A stretch of DNA of 64,000 bases. Origin: Pseudonocardia sp. (GTDB lineage: Bacteria; Actinomycetota; Actinomycetes; Mycobacteriales; Pseudonocardiaceae). How positions within the stretch are numbered: the stretch's first letter is position 1; each line of letters starts with the position of its first letter. The notes beneath the pieces were generated by a model. The model was not told the origin of the DNA, searched no databases, and worked only from the letters and a program-made list of their open reading frames with translations. Shown here piece after piece: positions 24,721-33,319 of this stretch. The position numbers were made by a program, and so were the translations under genes. Location of the stretch: assembly GCF_029263155.1 (NCBI RefSeq), contig NZ_JAJCYB010000056.1, positions 61,358 through 125,357 on the forward strand, in the 5' to 3' direction.

Positions 24721-25912
24721 CCCCCGCGCGCCCGACCTGCTGGCTCTGGCCACGGCGGCGGGCGAACCGGTGCTGGTCGCCGGCGTCGTCACGCTGTGGA
24801 TCGTGGTGCTGCTGCGGCTCCCCACCACCATCGGCTCGGCGCCGCGCCGCCGGCTGCTGGTGGCCGTCGCCGGACTCGCCGGGTCGGTCACCGTGTACCT
24901 CGACCCGGTCACCGCGCTGCTGAGCAGCTCCGTGCTCGCCAGCAGCTGCGGCATCGTGATGAACCTCTGGGGCGTGCTCAGCGCGGCGTTCATCCTGGAC
25001 TTCGTGCTGGCCGCCTTGAGCAGGCGTCGTCCGTGGCCGGTCTACGGCGTGGCGGTCGCGGTCTGCGTCGGGCTGGTACTGCTCGACCGCGCCGACGGCG
25101 GCGCCCAGGCCGGTTGCGTCAGCTCGCTCCAGGTGCCCTGGTACAGCCCGTTCTGGTGGCTGCTGTGCCTGGCGCACGTCGCCGCGGTCGTGCCTGCGGT
25201 GCTGGTCACCGCACGGTCCGCGAGCAGGGCGGAGTCCCGGTCGGTGCGGGTCGGGCTGGCACTGCTGTGCGCGGCGTTCGTCTCGTCGACGTTCTTCTGG
25301 GGCGTCGTCGTCATCGCCCGGCTGACGACCGGCGCGGGCTGGATCGGTGGGCTCTTCAGCCTCAACATCGCCGTCACGACCTGGCTGATGGCCGCAGGCA
25401 CCGCGGTGCCGCTGGCCGTCCACGCCGGCCGGTGGGCCCGCTCGTACTGGCTGCGATGGCGGCTGCGCGGGCTGTGGCGCGCGCTCGTCGCCGCGGTACC
25501 CGGGGTCCGGATGCCGGGCGGTCCGCTGCCTGGCCTCGGCCGGTCGTCGGCCGATCTGCGGCTCTATCGGCGGGTCATCGAGATCCGGGACGCCCTGCTC
25601 GTCCTGCGGCACCGCGTCGACGGTCCGACGGCCGACGCCGCCCGCTCGCACGTGCGCCGGGCCCGGCCCGGCGTCGACGAGGAACCGGCGGTCGTGGCCT
25701 GCTGGCTCGCCCTCGCCCTTGAGTCCGATGGCGGACCACCGGCGGCCACCGGGTGGCCGGCCGACCCGGCGACGCCGGCGCAGGACATCTGGACCAGCGA
25801 GATCGCCTTCCAGGTCGCGCTGGCGCGGTTCCGGACGCAGCCCTTCGTCGTGGCGTTCGCCCGGTCCGTCCGCACGCCGGGCAACGAGCTCGCCGGTGGG
25901 GTGCGGCGATGA
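24713..25912 (+). CDS. Multi-helix membrane protein, MAB_1171c (DUF6545) type
   Basis: A 399-residue protein: about seven membrane helices in residues 1-235 and a soluble C-terminal domain (LRLYRRVIEIRDALLVLRHR onward, rich in Arg). This layout and the ADLRLYRRVIEIRDA block fit proteins annotated as MAB_1171c family, found next to XRE and ImmA/IrrE-like genes in many actinomycetes. The function is unknown; a sensory or transporter role has been suggested in annotations. GTG at 24713 overlaps the metallopeptidase stop. Confidence 0.72.
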   Translation: MPDPRAPDLLALATAAGEPVLVAGVVTLWIVVLLRLPTTIGSAPRRRLLVAVAGLAGSVTVYLDPVTALLSSSVLASSCGIVMNLWGVLSAAFILDFVLAALSRRRPWPVYGVAVAVCVGLVLLDRADGGAQAGCVSSLQVPWYSPFWWLLCLAHVAAVVPAVLVTARSASRAESRSVRVGLALLCAAFVSSTFFWGVVVIARLTTGAGWIGGLFSLNIAVTTWLMAAGTAVPLAVHAGRWARSYWLRWRLRGLWRALVAAVPGVRMPGGPLPGLGRSSADLRLYRRVIEIRDALLVLRHRVDGPTADAARSHVRRARPGVDEEPAVVACWLALALESDGGPPAATGWPADPATPAQDIWTSEIAFQVALARFRTQPFVVAFARSVRTPGNELAGGVRR

Positions 25913-26697
25913 TCGGGCCGCAGGGGAGCTACGCCTCCGGCCTGCTCGGCGGCGACGCGACCGCCGAGCGCGAGCGTCTGGGCGGCATCCAGGACAGCGT
26001 GGACGGGTTCACCCGGCAGACCCTCGTCGGGCTGGGCCTCGCGCCCGACTGGACGTGCCTGGAGCTGGGCGCCGGTGCGGGCTCCGTCGCCCGGTGGCTG
26101 GCCGGGTACTGCACCGCGGGCAGCGTGCAGGCCGTCGACATCGACACCGCGCTGCTCGGTCCCGCGGACGACCCACGGCTCACGGTCCGCCGGGCCGACA
26201 TCACCGACGCGTCGTTCCGGCCCGGCCGGTTCGACCTCGTCCACGCCCGCTTCGTGCTGTGCCACCTGCCCGACCGCGACGCGGTGCTCGCCAGGGCCGT
26301 GTCGTGGCTGCGACCGGGCGGCCTGCTCCTGGTGACCGACCCGTACCAGCTGCCGGCCGAGGACTCCCCGTTCCCGTCGGTCACCCGCCTGATGAGCGCC
26401 TACGAGGCCGCGCACGTCGCCGTCGGGGCGGACCTGACCTGGTCGCGCCGGGTGCCGGCGCTGCTGGCCCGCGCCGGGCTGCGCGACATCGGCTTCGCCG
26501 CCCGGCCGGGCTGCCTGGGCAACGGGCCGGGAGACCGCTGGCGCCCGCTGGTCGACGGCGCGGCCCACCGGATGATCGGCAGTGGGATGGTCGGCCGGGC
26601 CGACATGGACGCGTTCCACGCCGACCTCGCCGATCCCGGCTTCGTCGACATCCCGCAGATCACGCTGGCCGTCTGGGGCCGGCTGCCTACGCCGTAG
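25909..26697 (+). CDS. Class I SAM-dependent methyltransferase
   Basis: A 262-residue protein: motif I LELGAGAGSVARWL (about 47-60), VDIDTALLG, ADITDASFRPGRFDLVHARF (quoted as one block) and post-motif WLRPGGLLLVTDPYQ. The fold is that of small-molecule methyltransferases; the substrate is unknown. ATG at 25909 overlaps the DUF6545-type stop as ATGA, so it is the last of the four-gene set. It converges on tag with an 11-bp overlap of coding ends. Confidence 0.82.
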   Translation: MIGPQGSYASGLLGGDATAERERLGGIQDSVDGFTRQTLVGLGLAPDWTCLELGAGAGSVARWLAGYCTAGSVQAVDIDTALLGPADDPRLTVRRADITDASFRPGRFDLVHARFVLCHLPDRDAVLARAVSWLRPGGLLLVTDPYQLPAEDSPFPSVTRLMSAYEAAHVAVGADLTWSRRVPALLARAGLRDIGFAARPGCLGNGPGDRWRPLVDGAAHRMIGSGMVGRADMDAFHADLADPGFVDIPQITLAVWGRLPTP

Positions 26698-27241
26698 CTC
26701 CCGCGCGCCAGCAGTCCGCGACGTGGTCGTCGACGATCCCGGTGGCCTGCATCAGCGCGTAGCACGTGGTCGGGCCGACGAAGCGCAGGCCGCGGCGCTT
26801 GAGGTCCTTCGCCATCGCCACCGATGCGGGGCTGGTGGCCGGCACGTCGGCGAGCGTCGCGGGGCGCACGTGGGTGTCCGGCGCGTAGGACCACAGCAGC
26901 TCGTCGAGCGGGGTGTCCAGGTCGAGCACCGCCCGGGCGTTGCGGACCGCCGCCTCGATCTTGGCCCGGTTGCGGACGATGCCGGGGTCGGCGAGCAACC
27001 GCGCCACGTCGTCGTCGTCGAAGGCGGCCACCCGCTCGGGCTCGAAGCCCGCGAACGCCTGCCGGAACGCCGGGCGCTTGCGCAGGATCACGATCCAGGA
27101 CAGCCCGGACTGGAAGGCCTCCAGGCTCACCCGCTCGAACATCGCGGTGACGCCGCGCAGCGGGCGGCCCCACTCGTCGTCGTGGTAGGCGCGGTACTCG
27201 GGGGCCGAGCCGGCCCACCCGCAGCGGATCGGCTCACCCAC
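26687..27241 (-). CDS. tag: DNA-3-methyladenine glycosylase I
   Basis: A 184-residue DNA repair enzyme that excises 3-methyladenine. Family features: RCGWAG with the zinc-binding Cys, YRAYHDDEWGRPLR, the catalytic-region SLEAFQSGLSWIVILRKR, and the C-terminal CYALMQATGIVDDH with the second zinc cluster (His and Cys in DHVADCW). GTG at 27241 overlaps the SRPBCC gene stop by 8 bp. It corresponds to M. tuberculosis Rv1210, which there adjoins Rv1211 (DUF3117). Confidence 0.95.
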   Translation of the reverse strand: MGEPIRCGWAGSAPEYRAYHDDEWGRPLRGVTAMFERVSLEAFQSGLSWIVILRKRPAFRQAFAGFEPERVAAFDDDDVARLLADPGIVRNRAKIEAAVRNARAVLDLDTPLDELLWSYAPDTHVRPATLADVPATSPASVAMAKDLKRRGLRFVGPTTCYALMQATGIVDDHVADCWRAGATA

Positions 27242-27698
27242 TCCGGCGGTGCTCCGCCTCGCACTGCTGGGCCATCCTGCGCAGGGAGTGGGCCACCCCC
27301 GCCCGGAAGGCGGGCCGGACCAGCGGCCATCCGACGCGGCCCAGCGCACCGAGCGGGAGGTCGAGCAGCTCCGACCACAGGAACCGCGACCGCTCCGGGC
27401 CCAGCTCGACGACCTCGAACACGCCGTCGCCCTGCACGACCTTCCCGAGGTGCCGCACGACGCAGCGCTTCGGCGGGTCCCACTCGACGACCTCGATCGG
27501 GTCCCACACACCCAGCGGGCCGACCCCGGTGAACGCCCGGAACCGGGCCCCGAGGTGCCGGCCGTCGCCCGCTCCGTCGACCTCGATCCGGGTACCCAGC
27601 ATCCACTCGCCCTGCCCCGGCCAGTCGGTGATCTTCTGCCAGACCGTCTCGGCAGGGGCGTTGACGTCGACGGGGACGGTGAGCTCGACGCGGTTCAT
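27234..27698 (-). CDS. SRPBCC (polyketide cyclase/START-like) family protein
   Basis: A 154-residue helix-grip protein. It begins VELTVPVDVNAPAETVWQKI, followed by TDWPGQGEWMLGTRIEVDG and alternating strands ending with a long C-terminal helix (SLRRMAQQCEAEHR). Such folds bind hydrophobic ligands; no catalytic residue can be named. ATG at 27698 overlaps the DivIVA-like stop (ATGA), and its stop overlaps tag, so it belongs to the folP-gpgS-tag run. Confidence 0.8.
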   Translation of the reverse strand: MNRVELTVPVDVNAPAETVWQKITDWPGQGEWMLGTRIEVDGAGDGRHLGARFRAFTGVGPLGVWDPIEVVEWDPPKRCVVRHLGKVVQGDGVFEVVELGPERSRFLWSELLDLPLGALGRVGWPLVRPAFRAGVAHSLRRMAQQCEAEHRRSG

Positions 27699-28036
27699 TC
27701 CGCAATGTTCCCAGGCGCGGCGCCGGCGCGCGCGGCCTCCAGCTCGGCGACCCGGCCCGCCAGCCCGTCCCGCTCGGCACCGATGCGGTCCAGCTCGTCG
27801 GCGAGCCGGTCGAGCACCCAGTCGACCTCGGTCATCCGGTAGCCGCGCACGGCCTGCGGGATCCGCAGCGACCGCACGTGCTCGCCCGCGATCTCCCCCG
27901 ACGGCAGCCGCGTCGGGGTGGCGTCCGGCGCGAGCGGCGCGAGCTCCTCCCCGCGACCGAACACGAGGGCGGCGACACCGAAGAACGCGGCCGCCACCAC
28001 CACGACCACCAGCAGGTAGATCAGCGCTGTCCCCAC
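27695..28036 (-). CDS. DivIVA-domain small membrane protein (Rv1209-like)
   Basis: A 113-residue protein: one N-terminal membrane helix (LIYLLVVVVVAAAFFGVAAL), a short linker, and a DivIVA-type N-domain motif (RIPQAVRGYRMTEVDWVLDR) leading into a coiled-coil helix. The topology suggests a membrane-anchored factor for polar growth or septation, which is inference. GTG at 28036 overlaps the gpgS stop by 16 bp. Same place as Rv1209 in M. tuberculosis. Confidence 0.8.
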   Translation of the reverse strand: MGTALIYLLVVVVVAAAFFGVAALVFGRGEELAPLAPDATPTRLPSGEIAGEHVRSLRIPQAVRGYRMTEVDWVLDRLADELDRIGAERDGLAGRVAELEAARAGAAPGNIAE

Positions 28037-28980
28037 CCGGTGATGGAACCACGCCGGGCGAGCACGTCCCGCAGGGGCGGCCGCTCGGCCACCGGGGCGG
28101 ACGTGGTGGTGGGCAGCCACTCGCCGCCGACCTGCCGGAACTGGGTGAGCTCGGCGCCCGCGTCGGCGAGCCCGCAGCGGGCGAGCGCGGCGGCCACGAT
28201 CTGGCGCGACATGACGCCGAGCTGCAGCAGCGACCGGTTGCGGTGCTTGCGCACACCGAGGTTGACCTGCGCCAACGCGTCCAGTCCCGCGCGGGAGTGG
28301 GTGTCGAGCAGCAGCCCGATCTCCACGCCGTAGCCGGTGGCGAACGGCACCGACTCCAGCAGCTCGCGGGTGGCCGCGTACTCCCCGCCCAGCGGCTGCA
28401 CGATCCCCGAGAGCTCGGGGCGCAGCGCCGCGAGCAGCGGGCGCGCCACCAGCTCGGTGACCCGCCCGCCGCCGGTGTCGTGCTGGGTGGTCTCCATCCG
28501 CAGCGGCCGCCGGTAGAAGCCCTTGACCAGCGCGACCCCGGGCACGGTGAGCAGCGGGCCGAGCAGGGCGGGGACGAAACCGGCGTCGAAGTCGACGAGG
28601 TCGGAGTCCAGGAAGCAGACCACGTCCCCGCTCGTCGCCGCGAGCGATCGCCACAGCACCTCGCCCTTGCCCGGCAGCGGCTCCAGGCCGGGGAGGACGT
28701 CGGTGCGGTGCACGACCCGGGCCCCGGCCGCCGCCGCCCGCTCGACCGTGCGGTCGGTCGAGCCGGAGTCCAGGACGACGAGCTCGTCGACCAGCGGCGC
28801 GGCGCCGTGCGTCAGCGGGAGGACTGCGGCGACGATCGCGCCGACGGTCTCCTCCTCGTCGAGCGCCGGGAGCACGACCGACACCCGCCGCCCCGCCTTG
28901 GCGGCCACCAGGTCGCCGACCGACCAGCTCGGCTCCTGCCAGGTCCGGCGCGGGAACCACTGCTGCGCTGCGGGATGCAT
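28021..28980 (-). CDS. gpgS: Glucosyl-3-phosphoglycerate synthase
   Basis: A 319-residue GT81 retaining glycosyltransferase that starts methylglucose lipopolysaccharide synthesis from UDP-glucose and 3-phosphoglycerate. Motifs: VSVVLPALDEEETVG (UDP pocket), ELVVLDSGSTDRTVE, the metal-binding CFLDSDLVDF, PLGGEYAATRELLES and the late KHRNRSLLQLG. Length and motif order match M. tuberculosis Rv1208. ATG at 28980; the preceding folP stop is 48 bp away. Confidence 0.93.
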   Translation of the reverse strand: MHPAAQQWFPRRTWQEPSWSVGDLVAAKAGRRVSVVLPALDEEETVGAIVAAVLPLTHGAAPLVDELVVLDSGSTDRTVERAAAAGARVVHRTDVLPGLEPLPGKGEVLWRSLAATSGDVVCFLDSDLVDFDAGFVPALLGPLLTVPGVALVKGFYRRPLRMETTQHDTGGGRVTELVARPLLAALRPELSGIVQPLGGEYAATRELLESVPFATGYGVEIGLLLDTHSRAGLDALAQVNLGVRKHRNRSLLQLGVMSRQIVAAALARCGLADAGAELTQFRQVGGEWLPTTTSAPVAERPPLRDVLARRGSITGWGQR

Positions 28981-29028
28981 GCCCCTCCGGGGGATGAAGG
29001 CCGACCGGGGCCCGGGTGTGGGCGGGAC

Positions 29029-29889
29029 TCAGGCCAGTGCGCGGACGGTGCGAACCGGGGGGCGGCTGCCCACGATCGCCGCGACCATGTCCACCGTACG
29101 GCGCGTCGCGGCCACCTCGTGGGCCCGGAACACCCGGCACCCGGCCGCCGCGGCCAGCGCGGTGGCCGCGAGGGTGCCCTCCAGCCGCTCGTGCAGCTCC
29201 ACACCGAGCGTCTCGCCCACGAAGTCCTTGTTCGACAGGGCCATCAGCACGGGCCAGCCGGTGGCCACGAGCTCGTCGACGCGGCGCAGCAGGGCGAGGC
29301 CGTGGAAGGTGTTCTTGCCGAAGTCGTGGGTCGGGTCGACGAGGATGCCCTCCCGCGGCACCCCGAGGGCGACGAGCCGCTCGGCCTGCCCGCAGACCTC
29401 GGCGACGACGTCGGCCACCACGTCGGCGTAACGCACGCGGTGCGGGCGACGCCGGGGTACCGCCCCGCCGGTGTGCGAGCACACGATCCCGGCGCCGGTG
29501 GCCGCCGCGACCTCGCCGAGGGCCGGGTCGGCACCCGCCCAGGTGTCGTTGAGCAGGTCCGCCCCCTCCGCCACGGCGAGCTTGCCGACCTCGCCGCGCC
29601 AGGTGTCGACGCTGATCACGACATCCGGGTACCGGTCGCGGACGGCGGCGACGAACGGGATCACCCGCCGGATCTCCTCCGCCGCGTCGACGTCGTCACC
29701 CGGGCCGGCCTTCACCCCACCGATGTCGACGACGTCGGCGCCCTCCGCGACCGCGGCGTCGACCTTCGCCATCGCGGCGGCGTCGGTGAACGTGGCCCCG
29801 CGGTCGTAGAAGGAGTCCGGGGTGCGGTTGACGATCGCCATCACCAGCGCGCGGTCCTGGGCGGGCTCGCGGGCGCCGAATCGGATCAC
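29029..29889 (-). CDS. folP2: Dihydropteroate synthase-like protein (FolP2 type)
   Basis: A 286-residue TIM-barrel protein. Present: VMAIVNRTPDSFYDRG (pterin loop), VDIGGVKAGPG, VISVDTWRGEV, LLNDTWAGAD, GIVCSHTGG, ILVDPTHDFGKNT and LSNKDFVGETLG. It matches FolP2/Rv1207, which in mycobacteria lacks or has altered dihydropteroate synthase activity and neighbours gpgS; here too the gene adjoins gpgS. GTG at 29889 gives the usual N-terminus, with only a weak upstream GGA. The true role may be in the methylglucose polysaccharide pathway, which is unproven. Confidence 0.85.
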   Translation of the reverse strand: MIRFGAREPAQDRALVMAIVNRTPDSFYDRGATFTDAAAMAKVDAAVAEGADVVDIGGVKAGPGDDVDAAEEIRRVIPFVAAVRDRYPDVVISVDTWRGEVGKLAVAEGADLLNDTWAGADPALGEVAAATGAGIVCSHTGGAVPRRRPHRVRYADVVADVVAEVCGQAERLVALGVPREGILVDPTHDFGKNTFHGLALLRRVDELVATGWPVLMALSNKDFVGETLGVELHERLEGTLAATALAAAAGCRVFRAHEVAATRRTVDMVAAIVGSRPPVRTVRALA

Positions 29890-30022
29890 GACTCCGATCC
29901 TGACACGCTCCGCGGGCCACCGCGCGCGACGGAGCGGACGGGTGGGCGGGACACCCGCTGGACGCATGATCGCCGGCCCGGTGCGCGGACGGCGAGATCC
30001 CGCCGCCGCGCCGAACCGACGA

Positions 30023-30580
30023 TCACGCACCCCCCGGGGCGGGGACCGTGCTCGCGCAGGCGTCCAGGGCCGCGGCGACCGTCGTCGTCACCCGGAGGTG
30101 GGCCAGGGCCACCGGCTGCACGAAGCCGCGGTCGCCGAGGCCGCGGACCCAGTCCAGCAGGCCGGTCCAGTGTCCGTCCGGATCGAGCAGGACGACCGGC
30201 TTCGCGTGCAGGCCCAGGTAGCCCGACGTCCACACCTCGAACAGCTCCTCACAGGTACCCAGGCCGCCGGGCAGGGCGAGGAACGCGTCGGCGTGGGCCT
30301 CCATCAGGGCCTTGCGTTCCCGCATGGTGTCGACGACCAGCAGCTCGTCGGAGTCGTGGTCGGCCCACTCGCGCTCCACCATCGATCTCGGGATGACGCC
30401 GGTGGTGCGCGCCCCGCCCGCCCGCGCGGCGGTGGCGACCGCACCCATCATCGACCGCCGCCCGCCGCCGGACACCAGCTCCCAGCCGCGGGTGGCGATC
30501 TCGCGGCCCACGTCGGCCGCCAGCGCCGGGTAGTGCGGCGCGATCGTCTCGATCGACGCACAGTAGACGCACACCCGCAC
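30023..30580 (-). CDS. LOG family protein (cytokinin phosphoribohydrolase type)
   Basis: A 185-residue protein with the family motifs GGGRRSMMGAVA and LPGGLGTCEELFE, which bind nucleotide phosphate and hold the catalytic Arg/Glu. LOG proteins release nucleobases from nucleoside 5'-monophosphates (Rv1205 in M. tuberculosis makes cytokinins). GTG at 30580 is used; an in-frame GTG at 30613 overlapping the previous stop (TAGTG) would add 11 residues. It follows a second, longer LOG paralogue. Confidence 0.9.
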   Translation of the reverse strand: MRVCVYCASIETIAPHYPALAADVGREIATRGWELVSGGGRRSMMGAVATAARAGGARTTGVIPRSMVEREWADHDSDELLVVDTMRERKALMEAHADAFLALPGGLGTCEELFEVWTSGYLGLHAKPVVLLDPDGHWTGLLDWVRGLGDRGFVQPVALAHLRVTTTVAAALDACASTVPAPGGA

Positions 30581-30612
30581 CGGTGCCCGTCCGCCGGCCC
30601 CGCCGTGGCCCA

Positions 30613-31377
30613 CTAGTGCGCGTCCTCCCACGCCCGGTAGGCCTCGTGGACCACCTTCACCGCGTCGTCGACGTCGTCGGTGAGGTGGAGCAGCGCCAGG
30701 TCCTTCTCCCCGATCTTGCCGCTCCCCAGCACCGTCTTCGCGATCCAGTCGTAGAGCCCGCCCCAGTACTCCGTGCCGAGGAGCACGACGGGGAACTTGG
30801 TGACCTTCTTCGTCTGCACCAACGTCAGCGCCTCGAACAGCTCGTCGAGCGTGCCGAACCCGCCGGGCAGGCACACGAAGGCCTGCGAGTACTTGACGAA
30901 CATGGTCTTGCGGGCGAAGAAGTAGCGGAAGTTGATGCCGAGGTCGACCCAGTCGTTGAGGCCCTGCTCGAACGGCAGCTCGATGCCCAGGCCCACGCTG
31001 AGCCCGCCGGCCTCCGAGCAACCCTTGTTCGCCGCCTCCATCACGCCCGGCCCACCGCCGGTGATCACCGCGTAGCCGGCCTCGGCGAGCGCGGTGCCCA
31101 GCGCGCGGCCCTGGGCGTACTCGATGTGGTCGCGCGCCGTGCGGGCCGATCCGAACACGGTGACGGCCCGGGGCAGCTCCGCGAGCATGCCGAAGCCCTC
31201 GACGAACTCCGCCTGGATGCGCAGCACCCGCCACGGGTCGGTGTGCACCCAGTCGCTGGGCCCACGGGAGTCCAGCAACCGCTGGTCGGTGGTGGTGGCC
31301 TCGTTGCGCAGGCCGCGGCGCAGCACCACCGGCCCGCGCTGCTTCTCATCGGGGTGCCCGCCCCCGCCGGCTGTCAT
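30613..31377 (-). CDS. Larger LOG-like Rossmann-fold protein (TIGR00730 type)
   Basis: A 254-residue relative of the LOG family with a 60-residue N-terminal extension. It has AVTVFGSARTARD, VITGGGPGVMEAANKG and CLPGGFGTLDELFEALTL. The FGSAR and PGVMEAA variants are typical of the longer bacterial form. Likely a nucleoside-monophosphate hydrolase; the substrate is not certain. ATG at 31377 lies 26 bp downstream of the dapE stop, so cotranscription with dapE is likely. Confidence 0.88.
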   Translation of the reverse strand: MTAGGGGHPDEKQRGPVVLRRGLRNEATTTDQRLLDSRGPSDWVHTDPWRVLRIQAEFVEGFGMLAELPRAVTVFGSARTARDHIEYAQGRALGTALAEAGYAVITGGGPGVMEAANKGCSEAGGLSVGLGIELPFEQGLNDWVDLGINFRYFFARKTMFVKYSQAFVCLPGGFGTLDELFEALTLVQTKKVTKFPVVLLGTEYWGGLYDWIAKTVLGSGKIGEKDLALLHLTDDVDDAVKVVHEAYRAWEDAH

Positions 31378-31403
31378 GGTGACCAGCGTAGTGAGGGCGG
31401 CCG

Positions 31404-32465
31404 CTACCCCAGGAAGCGGCGCAGGACATCCGCCGCCTCGGTGATCTGGCGGGTGTCGACGTGCTCCTCACGCTTGTGCGCCAGGTTGGGGTCGCCGGGC
31501 CCGAAGTTGAGCGCGGGGATGCCGAGGGCGGAGAAGCGGGAGACGTCGGTCCAGCCGTACTTGGCCGAGGGGGGCGTGCCCGTGGCCGCAATGAACTCGC
31601 GCGCGGCGGGCTCGGTCAGGCCCGGCAGCGCGCCCGGCGACCGGTCGGTGATCACGACCTCGAAGCCGTCGAACACCTCGCGCACGTGCTCCTCCGCGGC
31701 CGCGCAGTCGCGGTCGGGCGCGAACCGGAAGTTGACGGTGAGGACGCACTCGTCGGGCACGACGTTGCCCGCGACCCCGCCGGTGATGCGCACGGCCTGC
31801 AGCCCCTCGCGGTACACGCAGCCGTCGATGTCGACCTCGCGCGCCAGGTACGCGGCGAGTTGCTGCAGCGCCGGCGTGGCGGCGTGGATCGCGTTGTCCC
31901 CCAGCCAGGACCGCGCCGAGTGCGCCCGCCGCCCGCGGGTGGTGACCTCCGCCCGCAGCGTGCCCTGGCAGCCGGCCTCGACGCCGGCGTTGGTGGGCTC
32001 GCCGAGGATCGCGAGGTCGGCGGCCAGCCAGTCGCGGTGCTCGCGCTCGATGCGGCCCAGGCCGTTGCGCTGCGCCTCCACCTCCTCGCAGTCGTAGAGG
32101 ACCAGCGTGAGGTCGTGGCGCGGCTCGGTGAGCGTGGCGGCGAGGTGGGCGATGACGGCGTCGCCCGCCTTCATGTCCGACGTGCCGCATCCGTGCAGCA
32201 GGTGACCGTCGCGGCGGCTGGGCAGGTTGTCGGCGATCGGGACGGTGTCCAGGTGCCCGGCCAGCAGCACCCGCTGCTCCCGACCCAGGCGGGTGCGCGC
32301 CAGCACGGCGTCACCGGTGCGCAGGACCTCCAGGTGCGGCGCCTGTTCCCGCAGGGCCGCCTCCACGGCGTCGGCGATGGCGGCCTCGCCCCCGGAGACG
32401 CTGGGCAGGTCGACCAGCGCGGCGCACAGGTCGATCGGGTCGGCGGTGAGGTCGAGGCGGGTCAC
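31404..32465 (-). CDS. dapE: Succinyl-diaminopimelate desuccinylase
   Basis: A 353-residue M20-family metallohydrolase of lysine/meso-DAP synthesis. It has [10 protein letters not shown] (metal His and Asp), [13 protein letters not shown] (bridging Asp), [13 protein letters not shown] (catalytic and metal Glu) and [17 protein letters not shown] (last metal His). The lid domain lies between about 175 and 285. Start GTG at 32465. It is divergent from dapD across 850 bp, the M. tuberculosis order (Rv1202/Rv1201c). Confidence 0.94.
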   Translation of the reverse strand: MTRLDLTADPIDLCAALVDLPSVSGGEAAIADAVEAALREQAPHLEVLRTGDAVLARTRLGREQRVLLAGHLDTVPIADNLPSRRDGHLLHGCGTSDMKAGDAVIAHLAATLTEPRHDLTLVLYDCEEVEAQRNGLGRIEREHRDWLAADLAILGEPTNAGVEAGCQGTLRAEVTTRGRRAHSARSWLGDNAIHAATPALQQLAAYLAREVDIDGCVYREGLQAVRITGGVAGNVVPDECVLTVNFRFAPDRDCAAAEEHVREVFDGFEVVITDRSPGALPGLTEPAAREFIAATGTPPSAKYGWTDVSRFSALGIPALNFGPGDPNLAHKREEHVDTRQITEAADVLRRFLG

Positions 32466-32588
32466 GCGGCTGACGCTACCCGGGCACGGTACGGGTCCCT
32501 CGCCGTGCCGGCGACCGCGCGAGGCGCAGTCGCTGCCGCACCTGCACGTCGAGCCGGTCGGGTCCGAACCGCGGCGAGGACGACCGGC

Positions 32589-32792
32589 TCAGACCTCGAC
32601 GGCGGCGCCGCAGATGCCGCAGGCCTCGAACCGCCGGTGCTTCCACCGGGCGACGGGCACGAAGAACAGCGTGAACTGCCGGAACTCCCGCATCCGCGCC
32701 CACTGCGTGGTGTTGTGGCACCGCGGGCAGGTACGGGTCTCCCCCGGGCCGACGTGCTGTCGCCTGGTGCCGAGGCCGAAGAGGAAGAACAC
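32589..32792 (-). CDS. Zinc-ribbon small protein
   Basis: A 67-residue protein with two CxxC pairs: CPRC at about 22-25 and CGIC at about 58-61, a classic zinc ribbon, with a hydrophobic start ([10 protein letters not shown]). The middle ([20 protein letters not shown]) is conserved in a family of small zinc-ribbon proteins of Actinobacteria; function unknown. GTG start at 32792. It stands alone between dapE and the repeat-bearing dapD upstream region. Confidence 0.75.
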   Translation of the reverse strand: MFFLFGLGTRRQHVGPGETRTCPRCHNTTQWARMREFRQFTLFFVPVARWKHRRFEACGICGAAVEV

Positions 32793-33319
32793 CGTCCCAC
32801 CCTACGGTCGGCCACTGGCCGGGCACGGGTGGACCGGGTGGGACGGGGCCGGGCACCGCTGGGCCGGGCGCGCGTTCTGCTGCGACCGGTGATCACCGGC
32901 TCGGAACCGGCAGGCGCACCGATCCCTCGTTGATCGTCGTCCCGGAACCCGGAGCAGCACGGGGGACGCCTCCCGGTTCCGAGCCGGTGATCACGGGGAC
33001 GACACCGATCCGGGCCGGCCTCACGAACCGCATGAACCGCTCGCGGCACACAGGCCCCGGAGGCAACGGCCGGGTGCGCCCCGACACCCCGGTCCGGCGA
33101 TCACCGCACGACCACCCCGGCACGGACGGGTGCGCCCCGGACGCCCCGGACCGCCCCGACCGCCCCGACCGCCCCGACCGCATCCTGAGCCAGGTGCGGA
33201 TCGACCGGGCCACGCATGCCGGTCGATCAGGCCCGGGCCGGCCCGCACGCGGTGGCGCCACCTTCCGCACCGCACCCGGCGATCGGCCCCGCCCGACGCG
33301 ACGGATACCGTCGGGCGCC
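32793..33319. other. Noncoding stretch upstream of dapD with spaced-motif repeats
   Basis: I see no convincing gene in these 527 bp. It holds three TGATC-N8-GGAAC motifs (32890-32907, 32931-32948, and inverted 32976-32993), two of which form a perfect 22-bp inverted repeat, and a run of GACCGCCCC 9-mers near 33149-33180. The dapD promoter must lie in the right part; GGATACCGT at 33303-33311 just before the GTG could be a -10 region. Confidence 0.7.
32889..32994. repeat. Perfect 22-bp inverted repeat made of two spaced motifs
   Basis: Left arm 32889-32910 starts GTGATCACCGGC and ends GGAACCGG; right arm 32973-32994 is its exact reverse complement. The arms are 62 bp apart, and a third, direct copy of the core motif (TGATC-N8-GGAAC) lies between them at 32931-32948. 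The left arm itself continues a palindrome CCGGTGATCACCGG at 32887-32900. Confidence 0.93.

Noticed and set aside
27860..28040. Treating the DivIVA-like protein as part of a larger fusion with gpgS
   Set aside because: The frames differ and a separate GTG start with 16-bp overlap gives a complete small protein.
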